In this document: positions 25,201-38,661 of the stretch, piece by piece
Numbering within the stretch: the first letter of the stretch is position 1
How the letters are laid out: every line of letters starts with the position of its first letter
Source: Ceratodon purpureus
Taxonomy: Eukaryota > Streptophyta > Bryopsida > Pseudoditrichales > Ditrichaceae
Assembly: GCA_014871385.1 (NCBI GenBank)
Contig: CM026427.1
Coordinates: 10,292,430-10,356,429 of the forward strand
Reading direction: 5' to 3'
Length of the DNA stretch: 64,000 nucleotides
Notes under the pieces: model-generated
Database searches by the model: none
What the model was told of the DNA's origin: nothing
The model's input: only the letters and a program-made list of their open reading frames with translations
Program-made: the position numbers and the translations under genes

Positions 25201-27614
25201 ATGTAAGAATTTTGACTTATACAATCATCAAGTATATGAACTTAGTTACCTCATGAGGAGAAATGGAAAATCTAATTATAATATAGATATATGTATTGTG
25301 ATAACAATTGGGTCTTGTCAATTCATATTAAAGTCTCTTTAGTAGGAATTGTAATATTTTTAAGAAATACTTGTAAAAAGAAAGATGTGTGTATAGATGT
25401 TCTTTATGTACATCCAAAATCAAACTATGAAAATTCAACATCAAGTGTTTGCATAAACATATTATATAAAATCATAAAAATTAGCCTTAAAAACTCACCA
25501 AAAATGAAGTGTTATTTTCTCTAAACTAAAATTTGGTACACTTGAATGGGATTGCGTTTAAATGAAAAAATAATTATATTTTCCAAAATATTCAAATTAC
25601 ACACCACATTGTAAACAAAAATTTGGATTCTTGAATAGACAGTTCATATTCATCTTGGACCTGGCTGTATATACAGGACAACTCATTGGTTATACAAGGT
25701 TGAATGTCTTATACCCAGTGTTCATGCTGTGATATGGGCCAAGAAGCTGGGCCGAGTACTCTCCTGATATCCTAAGTTACCGCTATTAAATAAAGAGGTT
25801 GATAAGACTCTGATTTTGTAACTCTTAGGTTCTCTATATATAATCATATTGATAGAAGACAAACTCCTATTAGCAGCAAACCTCAAGGGTGAAAATGCAT
25901 TACTCAGTGCTGAGCAGGTGAGAGTGGCCATATTTCCGGTCAAGGACTTATTCACTATATTGGCAGATTATTCAAACTTTGGTAGTTTAGGAAGTCCTCT
26001 CTAAACATGAATATGTAATGTATTTTGAAATTCCAAGTCTCATTTGACAAGCATAAAATTGCCAAAGTAATGAATATTTCCATGTCTATTCCTTTAAGTG
26101 ACAGGGTTGATACAATGTGTAGTTGATGTTGCAGGGTCAGGTGGGAATGATCCAGTAATGCACTACATTATCAACCAGGTGCATCAACCGAGAACTCCCC
26201 AGCTGATGTCCAATTGTCTGCAGCAAAGACAAAGATGAGATTTTCGGGAACTCTTAGCCATCAACTTATAGTCTGAGTACGATCAAGGGATCCAGTACTA
26301 GTTTACTAAGGTTTAGAAACTGTACAGTTTCTAATCAAACTGGTTTAGGATTTACAAACTGTACAATTTAATAGGCTATGATACGCCTCTGCAATCACTT
26401 GCGGCTTTCGTCTTATACACTCTCCTTATTTTGTTTGCTTTTCTTCCATTCTTCCATTTTTTGCTTGAGTTCCATCTTTTGTCTCTTCATCTGAGAGTGT
26501 CGATGTTCAGTGGAATCCCACATGTTCTTCTTCTTCAAATGTTGCAAATTATTCAGCCTCTTGTGCACAACCCTCTCCTCTTTTTCAGTGGTGGCCTCAT
26601 TGACAAGGGGCGATAAGTAAAATCCATGGCGGAAGGTTCTGGGACTTCAACAAACTACCTCTGATTTGGCTTTTTATCTGTTGGTTTGGCATCTCCCTTT
26701 GCAGCCATGATGAATGCTGGATTTAGTGAAGTTCACCTTCAACACAGACATAATTATGGAGTGATAATTGTGTGAAGAGGAGAAGAATTGGGCACCTTGG
26801 CTGCGGCTTAGATTGCAACTTCGACTTAGCATGTAAAGCAGACGAGAGCAGACACCTTATTATCCCGGAAGTAAAGAGAATGGTGATGGAGTGGAATTGA
26901 GGGAATTGGGGAATCTGCCGGCACACATGCACGCGATCAATCCAATTGGAAGATGGGTCAGAGAGAAAACATGATCACTTGATAGAAATTGACGGAAGAC
27001 CCATTTTATGCACCTGTAAAGCTTTTGCTTTATATTTTACTTTTTTTCTTTTGCTTTATATTTTACGTAAACGCAGATTAAACCATGTCCTAACGAGGTG
27101 TGTACAATGTCCCCAGATATAAGGAATCACAAACTGAATGATGTAGTCTAACGATACCATGAAATTAGAATGTTAGGATGAACATGAATAGACGAAGTCA
27201 CCAACCTTCAAAAGTTGATGAACTGAAGAATCGAATAAGAGAATGATGTGCAGTAATGTAAGATGGAGTTTTAATTAATTCCGCTACCAACCCAGCTCAA
27301 AAACATGAAGTGTGCTCACGGCGTTACTGGAAAATCATGGAAGAAAGAATGCAACATATGTTTCACTCTGCCGATACCTGCGAAAAAGAATGTACATATA
27401 TATGCTCTTCAGAAAAACATGTTGTAAAGCACTTGCTGTTTACCTGGCAGCAACTGCACACAGTGCAGAAAAGGTACAGTGAGACAGAATCCACATCGTC
27501 AAATCAATGGATGTTGATAGTGGGTGTACTTCGACCATTATGTAATCTTCCGAATTACCTCTGCATCCCAACCTCGTATTTAATCTACAGTGACTTGGCC
27601 ATGTGTGATCGAAA
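22233..27614. other. Gene-poor interval with minisatellite
   Basis: The first 400 bases are the presumptive promoter and leader of the B3 gene. Positions 22700-23600 are AT-rich without features, and 23640-24700 is a tandem-repeat array. Positions 24700-25650 are AT-rich. From 25700 to 27600 the composition is mixed, with short frames that show no recognisable domain. The far right should include the 3' leader of the FHA gene. Confidence 0.5.
23640..24700. repeat. Minisatellite with 91 to 137-bp units and an inner 21-bp array
   Basis: Successive units begin with AAATGCTTGTAATTATCAAG and contain AGCCACCAAATTCAAAATCC and CTGAATGACAGAGTGGTG. Unit starts are visible near 23695, 23786, 23877, 24058, 24195, 24316, 24432 and 24525. 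Inside one unit (about 23899-24003) a 21-bp word, GTGATTATCCATGACATAGT plus G, is repeated five times almost perfectly. Frames on both strands stay open only because 21 is a multiple of three, so these frames are not called genes. Confidence 0.8.
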
Positions 27615-29505
27615 CTAAGCTTCGGGTTTTTGCTCTTGAGATTCCTCGGGAACCTCTACAGGCGCCTCTAGTGTTGGTACCTCTTCAGGCTCTTCTAGTT
27701 GTAGAAACCTGAATACAGCCAAGTGTTCATCGCCTGGACACCACATTCGAAGTTTGTTAGGTGTGCTCTAGATCTTTCTGAGCTGTGAGAAAGGCATTAA
27801 TTTAGGAGGTTTAGCGTTTAACAAAAAGATGGAATTGAACAATTGAGAGATTCTCACGTGCCTGCTGCACTTTCTGGACGAACATAAGCAGAAGTATACA
27901 TGAAATGTTATAATTTAGGAACTCACAAGTTCCAAGCCAAAGTTCAACTGAGTTACTACAGCCTATTCAAACTTGAAGCGAAGATTCAAAAGCAATAACG
28001 TAGAGAAGGAGTGTGAGTAGCTACCAAAGGTGATGTAGCTTCCAGGGGGCACAGAAGTTACAGATCCAGGTCGAATTCTCTTGTCGTTGATAAATGTACC
28101 GTTTGTGCTGTCCAGATCTGTCACAAAGAGTTGCCCGTCCCTCTTCTCCAACCGCGCATGTACACCGGAGACTGGATGCAAATTCCAAGGACCAAGGTTA
28201 GTATTTGGTACAAAATGGTCGGGCCTCTTCACAAAATCCATGCACAAGAATGTGAGTGTTTAAAACACACATGACCGAGATCAGTAAACCATTTCCGTAC
28301 CTGTCGCAACGGGAATCACAACGTCAACTCGGTCTTTAACTCGGCCAACTGTCACAGCATCCTGCGAGATATGCATATCATCATGAGACACGATCTATGC
28401 TTATTTGAGGTCTGCATTAGAATCATATATCATATATTACAGATTTACTCAATGAGAGAGTCCATAAGAAAGCCAAGGAATTCTAATCTGCCAAACTCTC
28501 CATTACCCCATTTCAATCACACTGCAAAGTGAGATCCAATCCTTAGATTCTCCAATCCTTCTAAACCTCCAATAGATTCTCGCTTAACCAATAAACCCTA
28601 ATGTTGTAGAATTCCTCAGCGAGCTCAAATTGCTCTTTCGACAAACGAGACAAACCACAAAAAATGCTCAGGCTGAGCTAGAGTAGGCTTGGGAATCAAG
28701 TGCATATAAGGTTTAATAATCAATGACAAGGGAAGTCCAATTGTATGTTTCGAGTCACAAATTCGACAGCAATAAACATTTGATCAAACCCAATCGATGT
28801 AATTAATAAAAAGTGATGACCGCCTCAAATTGGCTAACACATTTCGAAAGCAAGTGAGAATGTAATGCGCTAATCTTACCGAGGCCAGCTCAAAGCCGCT
28901 TGGCAGAGGCACCGGTGCATCAAGATGACTCGTATTCCCGTCACCTGCAGAAGAACAACCATGGGACCAAACAGGAAACACCATTCATCAATGATCACTT
29001 CTTCTTGAGGATGAAGCCCAAAATGATATCAAACACTGCACGAAGCAATCTGGTTCCAATCAGATCCAATCAACCAACAACGCAGCGTCTCGATTGAAAG
29101 AAGAGAAAACACTAACAGAAGAACCAGGAGCTAGGTCTTCTCTAGATTATGCATGGCAAAGCTTGAAGTGAAAGCTCATTTCCTAGCCAAATGGGGAAAC
29201 CAACACTCACCAACAGGGTCAAGCACCCACTTCACACTCTTCGCCGAGGTCGACTGCTGAAGCGCCGAAACTCGCAAACAAGAACGACGCAACCGCTTCC
29301 CCAGAGGAAACGAGTGCCTGCTGCTGATAGCCAACGACCTGTTATTCACAATATCCAAAGTGGCCCCGAACGGCTTCCGCGGCACGACTACCACGCCACT
29401 GGAGTTGCCATGGCAGTGCTGGGCGGTGGCAACAGAAGGCGATCCCAGCACCAAGCTCCCGGCTATCGCCTGCCCTGAAGCAACCATCGAAAGTACCCCT
29501 TGCAT
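27615..29505 (-). CDS. Plastid-type FHA-domain protein (AT2G21530-like)
   Basis: Five exons: 29505-29211, 28944-28880, 28361-28301, 28171-28025 and 27733-27615. Phase is kept and the product is 228 residues. The first 80 or so residues are rich in Ser, Ala, Val and Arg with few acids (SLAISSRHSFPLGKRLRRSC), as in a chloroplast transit peptide. The forkhead-associated domain follows at about 121-190: VGRVKDRVD, VATVSGVHARLE (the SxxH pair), LFVTDLDSTNGTFIND (NGT at 164-166), PPGSYITFGDEHLAVFRF. FHA domains bind phosphothreonine peptides. A short Glu/Pro-rich tail ends the protein. ATGs at 29487, 29505 and 29553 are all in frame; 29505 is a compromise. The gene is divergent from ChlI, another plastid protein, 782 bases away. 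The ligand and process are unknown. Confidence 0.87.
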
Positions 29506-30287
29506 CTCTCCAGCAACCTCCTCTCCAACAACCACTCCCACTTCCCCTCTCACAGCGATCTAATTCCAATTCTCCAGCTCCCAAACTCTCTACTCCGAAA
29601 GCACGTCCACCAAAAGACAGTGCCCAAAACCTCTCAAAAGGAAAAAAACAACCGGCTGCCACTCAAAAGCGAGGCTGTTTCCAGCTCCCCAAGTGGACTT
29701 CATGCACAGGGAGCGTGGATCGTTGGGAGTGCACTTAGCGACGAATATTCGAGCCCCTTGATGATGATACGAAGTGTTTGAAGTTATGATGTTAGCCGAG
29801 TGGGAGGAGATAGAGTGGAGTCGACTGTTGATGATCGATTGTCGATGAAGATGCTATGCTTAGTTGAGTGGCCATGGAGTTGTTGCAGCGCCACTCAGGG
29901 GCCGCCACATTGGGAGTCTCATCTTCATCGATATTCTTGCTTCTCACGGATGACGAAAAGCTCGCAGGGCACAAAAACTGGACCAGTTCGACCCGGTTAT
30001 TGGCAACGAGTACTTCGGACGGGTATCGTGATCCGAGTGATGAAGACGAAGGATGAGAGGAGAATACCCATATCCAGACCCTCCAATGGCAACCACAGGA
30101 TTCACGAGCCTCTAAACCCAGTACCCATCACCTGCGCCGGAGCTCTTGCAGTTTTGGGAGCTGGATTCTAGAGCTCAAACTAATTCTTTTTCTTCTCCAG
30201 CTTCGGGTTTTTCTGTTGTTGAGTGGTGTGAATTTTTGAGGTATTTTGAAGGGTTGGTTGGTGTGTTTGGGAGTTTTTAGAGTAGCT
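29506..30287. promoter_or_regulatory. Divergent upstream region of FHA and ChlI genes
   Basis: 782 bases separate the two start codons. No convincing ORF lies between them; short frames on either strand have no motif. Both products look plastid-targeted, so this may be a shared light- or chloroplast-responsive promoter. I did not identify specific elements. Confidence 0.45.
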
Positions 30288-31800
30288 ATGGCTATGCTGG
30301 TGCGCGGAGCTGGGGCAGTAGTTGCTGCAGTTGGCGTGAGCAGCAGCAGCGGTGGTAAGCAGGTGCAAAGTGGTAGCAGCGGGGTTTTGGCATGCCGCGC
30401 GAGCAGTTTCTGCCAGGGCGTTTCGGGAAGGTTGTCGTGTGCGGGTTTTCAGACGCTAGAGAGGCGAGCTGGTGGTCCTTTGAGGGTCGTGAATGTCGCC
30501 ACGCCTGTGAAGGAGCAAGGGTCGTCTACTGAGGTAGGATTTTGCTGCCTTGAAGTTCGGTTAGTTTGTGAGTTTTTGGTAATGTGATGAATTTTGTTTG
30601 ATGGTGGGCTTATGGTGAGGTTTGCGTTGTTGGATACAGAATGTGGCGTCTAAGGAGAACGCTCGTCCCGTGTTTCCGTTCACGGCTATTGTTGGCCAGG
30701 AGGAGATGAAGATGTGCTTGATTTTGAACGTGATTGACCCGAAGATTGGAGGCGTGATGATCATGGGCGATCGTGGGACAGGCAAGTCGACAACTGTGCG
30801 TGCGCTCGTGGACTTGCTTCCCGAGATTAAGGTCGTCGCTGGAGACCCCTTTAACTCTTCCCCGGAGGACCCCGAGTTGATGAGCGAGGACGTCAGGAAG
30901 AGGGTTCAGGCGAAGGAGAAGCTGTCCGTCACGACCTCCAGGATCAACATGGTGGACCTCCCACTTGGAGCGACTGAGGATCGTGTGTGCGGGACAATTG
31001 ATATTGAGAAGGCTCTGACTGAGGGAGTGAAGGCATTCGAGCCTGGTCTGTTGGCTAAGGCTAACCGGGGAATTTTGTATGTAGATGAGGTCAATCTGCT
31101 CGATGACCACTTGGTAGATGTGTTATTGGATTCCGCAGCGTCTGGGTGGAACACGGTGGAGAGAGAAGGAATTTCAATCTCCCACCCTGCTCGGTTCATT
31201 CTCATCGGGTCTGGCAACCCTGAAGAGGGAGAGCTTCGACCTCAGTTGCTCGACAGATTCGGAATGCACGCCCAGGTAATTAAGTTTCTCCTATTTCCAT
31301 GGAAAAATCTTTGAAGAAACTATCTGAATTGTGATTACTCGTTGTGCGTGTTCTAAACATCGCATTGTTTGGTGATGCAGGTTGGAACTGTGAAGGACCC
31401 TGAGCTTAGGGTTAAGATCGTGGAGGAGAGAGGGATGTTTGACGCGAACCCCAAGAGCTTCCGCGTGAATTACGAGGGCTCCCAGTTGGAGCTTCGGGAT
31501 CAAATTGACAACGCCCGAGCGTTGCTACCCAACGTGAAGGTACCACACGACTTGAGAGTGAAGATTTCTCAGGTATGCTCTGAGCTTGATGTGGATGGAC
31601 TTCGAGGTGATATTGTCAGCAACAGGGCTGCGAAAGCTTTGGCTGCGTTCAGAGGAAGGGATGAGGTGACACCAGAGGATATTGGCTCTGTCATGCCCAA
31701 CTGCTTGCGGCACCGTTTGAGGAAAGATCCTCTTGAATCCATCGATTCTGGTACGTTGGTCGTCGACAAGTTCAACGAAGTTTTTGGATACTCGGCATAG
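30288..31800 (+). CDS. CHLI: Magnesium-chelatase subunit ChlI, chloroplastic
   Basis: ChlI is the AAA+ ATPase of magnesium chelatase. With ChlD and ChlH it inserts magnesium into protoporphyrin IX, the first committed step of chlorophyll synthesis, in the plastid. Three exons (30288-30533, 30640-31275, 31381-31800) give 433 residues; plant ChlI is about 420. Exon 1 (82 residues, Ser/Gly/Val/Arg-rich) is a transit peptide. The mature part begins near [19 protein letters not shown]. Walker A is GDRGTGKST (125-133). Then come the [14 protein letters not shown] insert, [16 protein letters not shown], Walker [12 protein letters not shown] (ILYVDE at 227-232), sensor-1 [20 protein letters not shown] and, in exon 3, [13 protein letters not shown] and the helical domain with [22 protein letters not shown] 30294 is an alternative start that would remove two residues. 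Nothing appears broken. Confidence 0.97.
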
Positions 31801-33098
31801 GATATACTCGCTTAGATCAATAGAACCCAATCAAACTGGGTTTGGGAATTCGGAGTCCATAACGACAATTTTTATGTCTGTGGCGAGAGGTGACGAAGAG
31901 GATCGTCGTTTGGAATGTTACAGAGGTGATCATCAAATTGACAGTGAGGCTTACAAGTGGGTACATTGTTCAGTTATCCTCTAGGAATGTTAAGATATGA
32001 TCCCTGTCTTTTGAGCGGTGTTGGTAGTAGTCAGGTTATGACTTGCACGACAAGGCCGTAATTCAAGCTCTGGCAAGAGTATGCGCACATGAGATGTGTA
32101 TTATGTATTTTTGTAGGTAGGTTTTATTTATTTTATTACACCTTCTGTGATTACAATTCTTGCTTAATCTGATCTTTTGTTCATGAGAGAAGCATTCCAC
32201 CGCTCCATTTTATGGGAGTTTCGTATCTACTTTGTCAGTTGAACGTGGCGGAGTATATGAAAAGTGAGCAGAGAATATTGGATCATGAAAGGTTGTGGAA
32301 TTGTGTAAGAGGGCACACGAAGCTGGTAACATAGCATAAATGGCAGAGCAAGGGTTATTGGGAGGGATGTGCCTCCTAGTGCATCAATGAAAGGGTCGAA
32401 CTTGTCGATGATAGCCAGCTATTTTGCACTAGGGACAGCTGTGCTGCTCTTCAAATCCCAGTGAGCAATATTTTTCGTCTATCAAACTTTCACGATACCA
32501 AGCGTTCACCTCCAGGTTTTACTACATGCTTAATTCTTGCATCATAGCGGTGTGCTTCTGGAATGTGCTTTCACCGGGAATCATGACGTAATTCAGGGCA
32601 TGACTTCGCATTCTGACTGGGAAGTAGAGTGTGAGGGTGAAATAAGTGTAGTTCCTGTGCAACAAATGGAGAGTTGGAGGCCTACGTCCATCCATTCCGT
32701 ACCATAGCTCTGCGCTGTGGAGCCTAATTAGGTATGCTCACCCTTGAAAAACTCACCATCAGCCTCCATTGAGTCCATTCTCCAGGCACTCATCATAAAC
32801 TTATGATCAGCGTCTTCTGTGACTGCATAGCTATCTTGAAGTGCAACATCAATTGAAATAATAAATTTTATAAAATCAAATAAAAAGATCCTTCAGTTAT
32901 ACCATACTAATTCAAACTATACATAGCTATTTGTGTCCAGTTCTTTTCATTCATTTCATGTTCTCTACACCTGTTTATATTCTATGTACTAAGTAGGAAA
33001 TGCCCAACCTTTCAGTGCAATGAATTTGCAATGGAGTCCGCAGACTTATCCCCAACTAAGAAGAACTTGAAGGCACTTGAAGCAAATTAATAAATACA
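31801..33098. other. Intergenic region between two convergent genes
   Basis: The left part should contain the ChlI 3' leader and the right part the GDSL gene 3' leader. No frame with recognisable motifs and no clear repeat was found. Confidence 0.5.
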
Positions 33099-34619
33099 TT
33101 ACACTTTGTTTCTTTGTATCCATGCGTTGAGGTTGGGGCCCTCCTGAGTATAGCCCCGCACAGATGCATAGAGGTTGATCACCACCTTCCAGGCCGCTTG
33201 AGTGGGATGGATACCATCAAAGATCACAGCCTTCTCCGGATGCTGGCACAACGTATACTGTGTTTGCCCCGCACTATCGTTGTACCACGTGCAACATGGT
33301 ACCAGTGGGTTCTCAAAACCTGGACAATGCATCAACCACAAATTACTCATCAACACTTAGAAATAGCTTGCATTTCCAGTGCACAATGAATTGACAATGG
33401 AATTTATGGTTTTGATTGTCACTTACCATATTGGGCACCATTATAAAAGAGGTGTTCGAAAGCCTTGCTTTGGTCGACGATGATGAAATTCGCCCCTTGA
33501 AGCTCATGATTCAGCAACCTTACGCGCTGTTGGAGAAGTTCATTGTGTGTCGAAGACTCATACTCTAGCGTGCTGTTGCTGCTGCAGGAGCTAAAATTTG
33601 CTGCGACTGTAATGTGGGGAGAGCACACCATGTTGGCCAAGTTTGCAATGACGACGTTGCGGAATCCAAAGCCGTAGAGGCGCACGAGATTGAGCGCAAT
33701 TCCGTCTACAATTGTGGTCACTGTGCTCTCCACCTCCGATGCATATTCCGATTTCTAAGATCACACGTTGCCATGCCATCGCATGTTGGAATTTAGGATT
33801 AAGAACTTCAGATGAGAGTTGTAATTAAAATCATGATAGCAGAGGTGGGATATTCACCTTGGAGGATTGGTATGCATTGTATGCGCTGTAGTCATTAACG
33901 CCAAGGCTCACCAATGCAACTGACTTCCGAAGATGAGATTTGGACAAGACGTTCTTCTCCACCAAAGATTCCAACTCGTTTACTTGCCTGTCTAGAGGAG
34001 TCATGCCGTATGCATAAGTAACTCCAGCTCCTCCTTTTGCAAAATTCACCCCTGATAAGCTCTCAGAATTGTTCTTCAATAGCAAAGATGCAGTTGGTGA
34101 TGGCACCCCAAATAGCTCCGCTGATAATCGATCGGGTGTCAACACCAAAGTAAAATTTGAGAAACATTATTATTCTTGTTTTCCAAAGAAATCTCCACTT
34201 TAATGATACAGTACTAAGGTCAATGGCAAAGTCTTGATGATCAATTTTTACCAAAATAGTCGACTTGAACGCGGCCATCGCTTGCACGACCCGCAGGATA
34301 GCCTGGCCATGTTTTGCCGTAAGGATATGCCCCGGAGCCAGAATTTCCAGTGTCGACGAAGGAATCACCAAAAGCGTACAATGCTTTGGCTGCGTTTGCC
34401 GAGCCTGCACATCCAACAAAGAGATCACAAATTCAGGTTCCTCTTTTTGACATCACATAGTACGCTAGTCGGTTAACTGAATTTGCTTCCAGCCACCATT
34501 TCCTAACATTACCCTGGACGTCAGAAAATTCAGTGCAACTCCAAAACCTTACCGAGATTTGATAGCCGGATTAGAATCACGGCCAAGACCAAACAGCTCA
34601 AGCTCTTTTTAATTGTCAT
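33099..34619 (-). CDS. GDSL esterase/lipase, secreted
   Basis: Five exons: 34619-34553, 34404-34252, 34120-33858, 33754-33427 and 33319-33099. Phase is kept and the product is 343 residues, typical of plant GDSL lipases. The N-terminus MTIKKSLSCLVLAVILIRLS is a signal peptide, so the enzyme is probably secreted or vacuolar. SGNH blocks are all visible. Block I is YAFGDSFVDTGN with nucleophile Ser37, block II is NFAKGGAG with Gly103, block III is VSLGVNDY with Asn149, and block V is FDGIHPTQAAW with Asp305 and His308. The family hydrolyses esters of lipids, phenolics or cell-wall polymers; the substrate cannot be told from the sequence. The Cys-Cys pair in LVPCCTWYND and the following cysteine are usual for this group. 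Confidence 0.93.
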
Positions 34620-37600
34620 TGGCTCACAGCTCTGCTCACAATCTGCCCAGAATTTGTCTAAATCACAGTGTAATCCAGCAGGCTTCACTAGAGTGAATTT
34701 ACAAGCTCCAGAAGTGCTTAGAATTATACATTTAACATGAAGATCAGTTTTGTTAAAATTAACAGATTCTAGAAGAAAATCCAGGCATTATGTTGGTATT
34801 CAGAATCATGACAACTGAACTCAAGAAGTAGAAAAGAGCATCCGAGCAAGTGATTGATGCAAATTTCTATTGGTAGTGTATAAACGATCATGCTTGTCTT
34901 GATTCTGAAGTGAGGCAATGGATTGCTTGCAAGTTGTGGAAGCCTAAGGATCCGTACATGGAGCCAGAGCTGTGAATGACCAGAGGTAAGTTACACTTTA
35001 TATCTGTAGAGCTGGCGTCGATGCCGACTCTTGAGCTTGAACAACAACGACCAGGAGGACGTGGATTATGTCCGACAGATGTCTGTGGTCCAAGTTATGT
35101 GATAATCACTTTGAGAGTTCCCTCTCCGCCATGATGGAAACATGGAAACGTAAATGGGGGGCTCATCAACTTCGGCATGATAGCCATGAACAGCCTCAAC
35201 ATCAAGTGTTTGGATGTTTCCTCCGGATCAACTCTATGACGTGTAGTGTTACAAACTTAAATCAGCTGCCCAAAGAGGAACAAAGTAATAGCCTTAAACT
35301 GTAAACCCTGGCGGTAATAATAGTTCCGGAGCTAATTCCTCTCACCTTCACAAATTCTTTCGCCTGGCCATGGTATGGCCAGAGGGAAAAAATCAAACAA
35401 TCTGGACCCTACTTTTGTAAATTTTGCTGGCGTACTCTTAACCCTTTGGTTTCAATCCTTGGTATTCTTGACAAAGGGGCTGTATTGTTGCTTTGAGTTA
35501 GAGCAGAGTTAGTTGCAGAAATTCTTCGAGGTGGTCAAATTCATATTGAGGTTCTTCTGCGCACAGGAAACATGAAAAGGTTGATCATGATAATTGCTAT
35601 GATTCTCATCTGCGCTCCAGAAATTGTTGAACAACGCAAACACAACTCTCGGAGTTAGGAAATAGATAGCAATGATCACGAAGTCATCCGACATCTTGCA
35701 TGCCCGGATGCTATGTCCGGAACTCACTCTAGAGTCTAGACTCTAACTTGCATCATGAGAAAAATGTGACAACTGATTTTGCGAAGGTTTCTTCAGAAAT
35801 TAAAAACTTGCAAAATAGGTTATCTTGCTCTACTTTCTTAAGCGTGGTGGTCAAATTCAAATGAGTATTGAACACACAAGATGTTGACCTTGTCATCTTA
35901 GAAGCTGAATATACATGTGGGTTATCTTGAATTATTGTCTACAATGCATAGAGGACTTTTAGAAAACCCATATATTGACGCCACGTCATTGCACAATAGA
36001 GTTCACACAATATAGCAACATGATAGAATCAAAATGCTTCAAATATTGGTGCAACAGCTTGTCAAAATTTGTCTTCTCCTTGCTTTGATGTATGCATTTG
36101 CACTTGACCAACAGCAACAGCATCTTTCTTGTGTTTTTCCAGTGTAGTAGGTGTATCCCAGTAACTTTGTATTTTAATAATCAATCATCTCTCTTACAAG
36201 CTCACCCGCAGAATCTGATCAGTTGCATCAAGCACCTGGAGCTCTCCCCCAATCTTGATCTTGTCTCAGCAATGCGACGTCAAGTCTCGGACCTCGGCAA
36301 CAGTGTTTAGATCTCGTCGAAAATGCGTAATTCCTGAAATCTCAGAAGGAGGTTGCTACCAGGATGCAATATGGTCAAATACAACTATTAATGAAATACA
36401 TACTGCTTTCCAATTGTGCAGTAAATGACTTCAGAGCTCTGACATTAGAACATTCATAAATTCACAACTTACTTGACGAAGAAAAACTTCAGGAGCTAGT
36501 TTACGGTTTGAAAATGTGACGTAGCAATGTAATGAACTTACTCTACTCAAAAAAAACTTACACAGATTGAATATAGGGAATGTCAAGTACCACGACATGT
36601 CGAGCTTTGTTTTGAAGTCTGTCACCGAGGCATGTAATCAATGAATTATACTCAACACGTTCTCTGAGCTTGAGATGGCTGCCATTGACACCTTATGCCA
36701 TGACAGCATCAATGCATGTCCAATTGTGCACAGCCCGGTTCATTTAGGGGTCCGTAGATAATAGTTGAAGGCAGAAAATAATTCATCGTCTTCATTGCTA
36801 AGTTTGTGGATCATCACACAAGCCCGGTCGCTGATTGCACCGTGGGCTCCACAAGCTCAGTTGCTAGCCCATCCCACAAACCCACTATGAAACTCTGAGT
36901 TCCACTTCACAGAATTCTTCGGGGTCTTGGGACGCTCTTCCGTTTGCGTCCATCAGCACCAAAACGTCTGTAAAGTGTACAATTAAAGTCCTGGCAGACA
37001 TTGCGACATCGTGAAAACTCAGTCAATGCGAAAATCTGTTTTGTAGCTATGACATTCTCCAGCTGACGATTGGCACTAGCAAAATGTAACACTGCAGATT
37101 CAGTCATAGTTGGGAGAAAGGGATCTCAATAACTGCAAATAGATGCAGATATGAGTGATTCTAACTGTATCATATGAAGTGAATGCAATCAAGGTGTAGG
37201 CCATATCGAAGCAGAAAGCTGACATTCATTCAGGGAAGCACACTGTACTGTACATTACAGAAACAGAATAATTGATGGTTAACATTTCAGCAGGAAAAGA
37301 ATCAAGATTTTGATCATTCAAGCTCATAGCCACATAAATCGTCCCCGGGAACTATCAACTTCTGAAATAGTCCCCAATCGAGACATACTAGAATGATGTT
37401 TTCTCACTTACAATCTCCTTTGATGGTTGATTAACTCGACGCTTTTGATGAAAATTGCATGCAGTTGCTGTGGTAACAAGATTTAGATCGGCTCAATTCC
37501 ACCATTCGATGACACCAACCAACAACCATGCACCAACAAACTCACAGAATTATACCACTCAAATCCGCAGTCGCAGTGTCGAGACGCTCTGCATTCCTTT

Positions 37601-38661
37601 GTGCTGAAGGGCAACGTTGAAGCTACTTTGAAGCCATTCTCGTAGACCTAAAGAACAAGCTGATGGGTCTCTGATTAGTAGGGTTGCATTGTTCACGTCG
37701 CTAACGAATATTGGAGAGCATGGACGGAGCCTGTGAAACATCCATCGCAAGCAGGTTTTGCGCTTCGCAGTGACAGTGGCATGCATGTGTTGTGGTGGTT
37801 GCCATCTGCAGCATCAGTTGCCCATTTCAGTGCAGCCCCATCTCAGCGTCACAGGTAAGTTATCTGGATGTTGATCAATTCCTTTATCGCATGCCATTCT
37901 TGATTTAGCTTCTTACATATCAATCTACATGTTAGTCGCTGTCATATCTGTGCCAGGCTGAGGCAATGTTCGGAGTATGCGAGGTAATTGCTTCGTGGAT
38001 TGAATTGGGTGTGGAGTTAATTTGTTCGAATGTGAAGATCATCAAGGTCTGCGAAAGCGTGAACAGGTTGTTTTTCTCCCGAACGTCTTGTGTAATCTTT
38101 GGTTGAATTGTGGGGCTCCGCTGGGATTGAAGGCCTAGGAAGAAGGATTCGCTGTGGCTTGAGCTACACTTGTTGGGATTGGAAGTGTTTTACTAGAATG
38201 TTGTTTGTTTTTGTCTTCTTCCGTCTCCGGGAGTCCATAAAAATTCCCTGCACTCACTTTTTGTGAAGTGTTTGGGAAACGGAGTCAGATTTTATGGATA
38301 AATCAGAGTCGTGAATTACGATAGTTTTTCTGCACCACTTTGTAGAGGGTTTATTCAACTCTTGATAAGTGTTTCTTATTAGTCTCTTGAGAAGCTCGCT
38401 TTGCAAGGAACTTGGTAATGCTGAGTTTTCCGGCCACATTGTGTCTATATCGAGTGCTCTTCAGGGCGATGCTTTAAATTGGATTGCTTCTTGAAGTTAT
38501 TATCATTCCGACCCTTCGTGATTGCATGTCACTCAACTCTCACTATTCACCTTGTTTGTAAGGCTCAGAGCTCAGACTTGAAACCCTATGTACCCCTTTT
38601 TCTGGTAGGCATCTATTGTACGTGACAAATCTGAGGGATTGCTAAGGAGGCAGTAAGCTTA
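34620..38661. other. Gene-poor interval with F-box upstream region
   Basis: The left edge should hold the GDSL promoter. Short minus-strand frames at 35509-35727, 36907-37107 and 37559-37786 look somewhat protein-like but carry no motif I can name securely. At about 37851-37860 there is a strong donor (ACAG/GTAAGT) on the plus strand, with possible acceptors near 38060 and 38609, so the F-box gene may have an intron in its 5' leader. Confidence 0.45.

Noticed and set aside
25720-25960. Possible LTR-like text (TATATA followed by a leader-like stretch)
   Set aside because: No second copy, clear ends or flanking duplication is visible in the window.
26100-27600. Short frames suggesting an extra gene downstream of the FHA gene
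   Set aside because: No motifs, no phase-consistent exons, and composition typical of 3' leader or intergenic DNA.
35509-35760. Minus-strand peptide SDDFVIIAIYFLTPR recalling the first membrane helix of ethylene receptors
   Set aside because: The match is short, needs an insertion, lacks the conserved copper-binding Cys/His pair downstream, and no histidine-kinase or GAF parts are found nearby.
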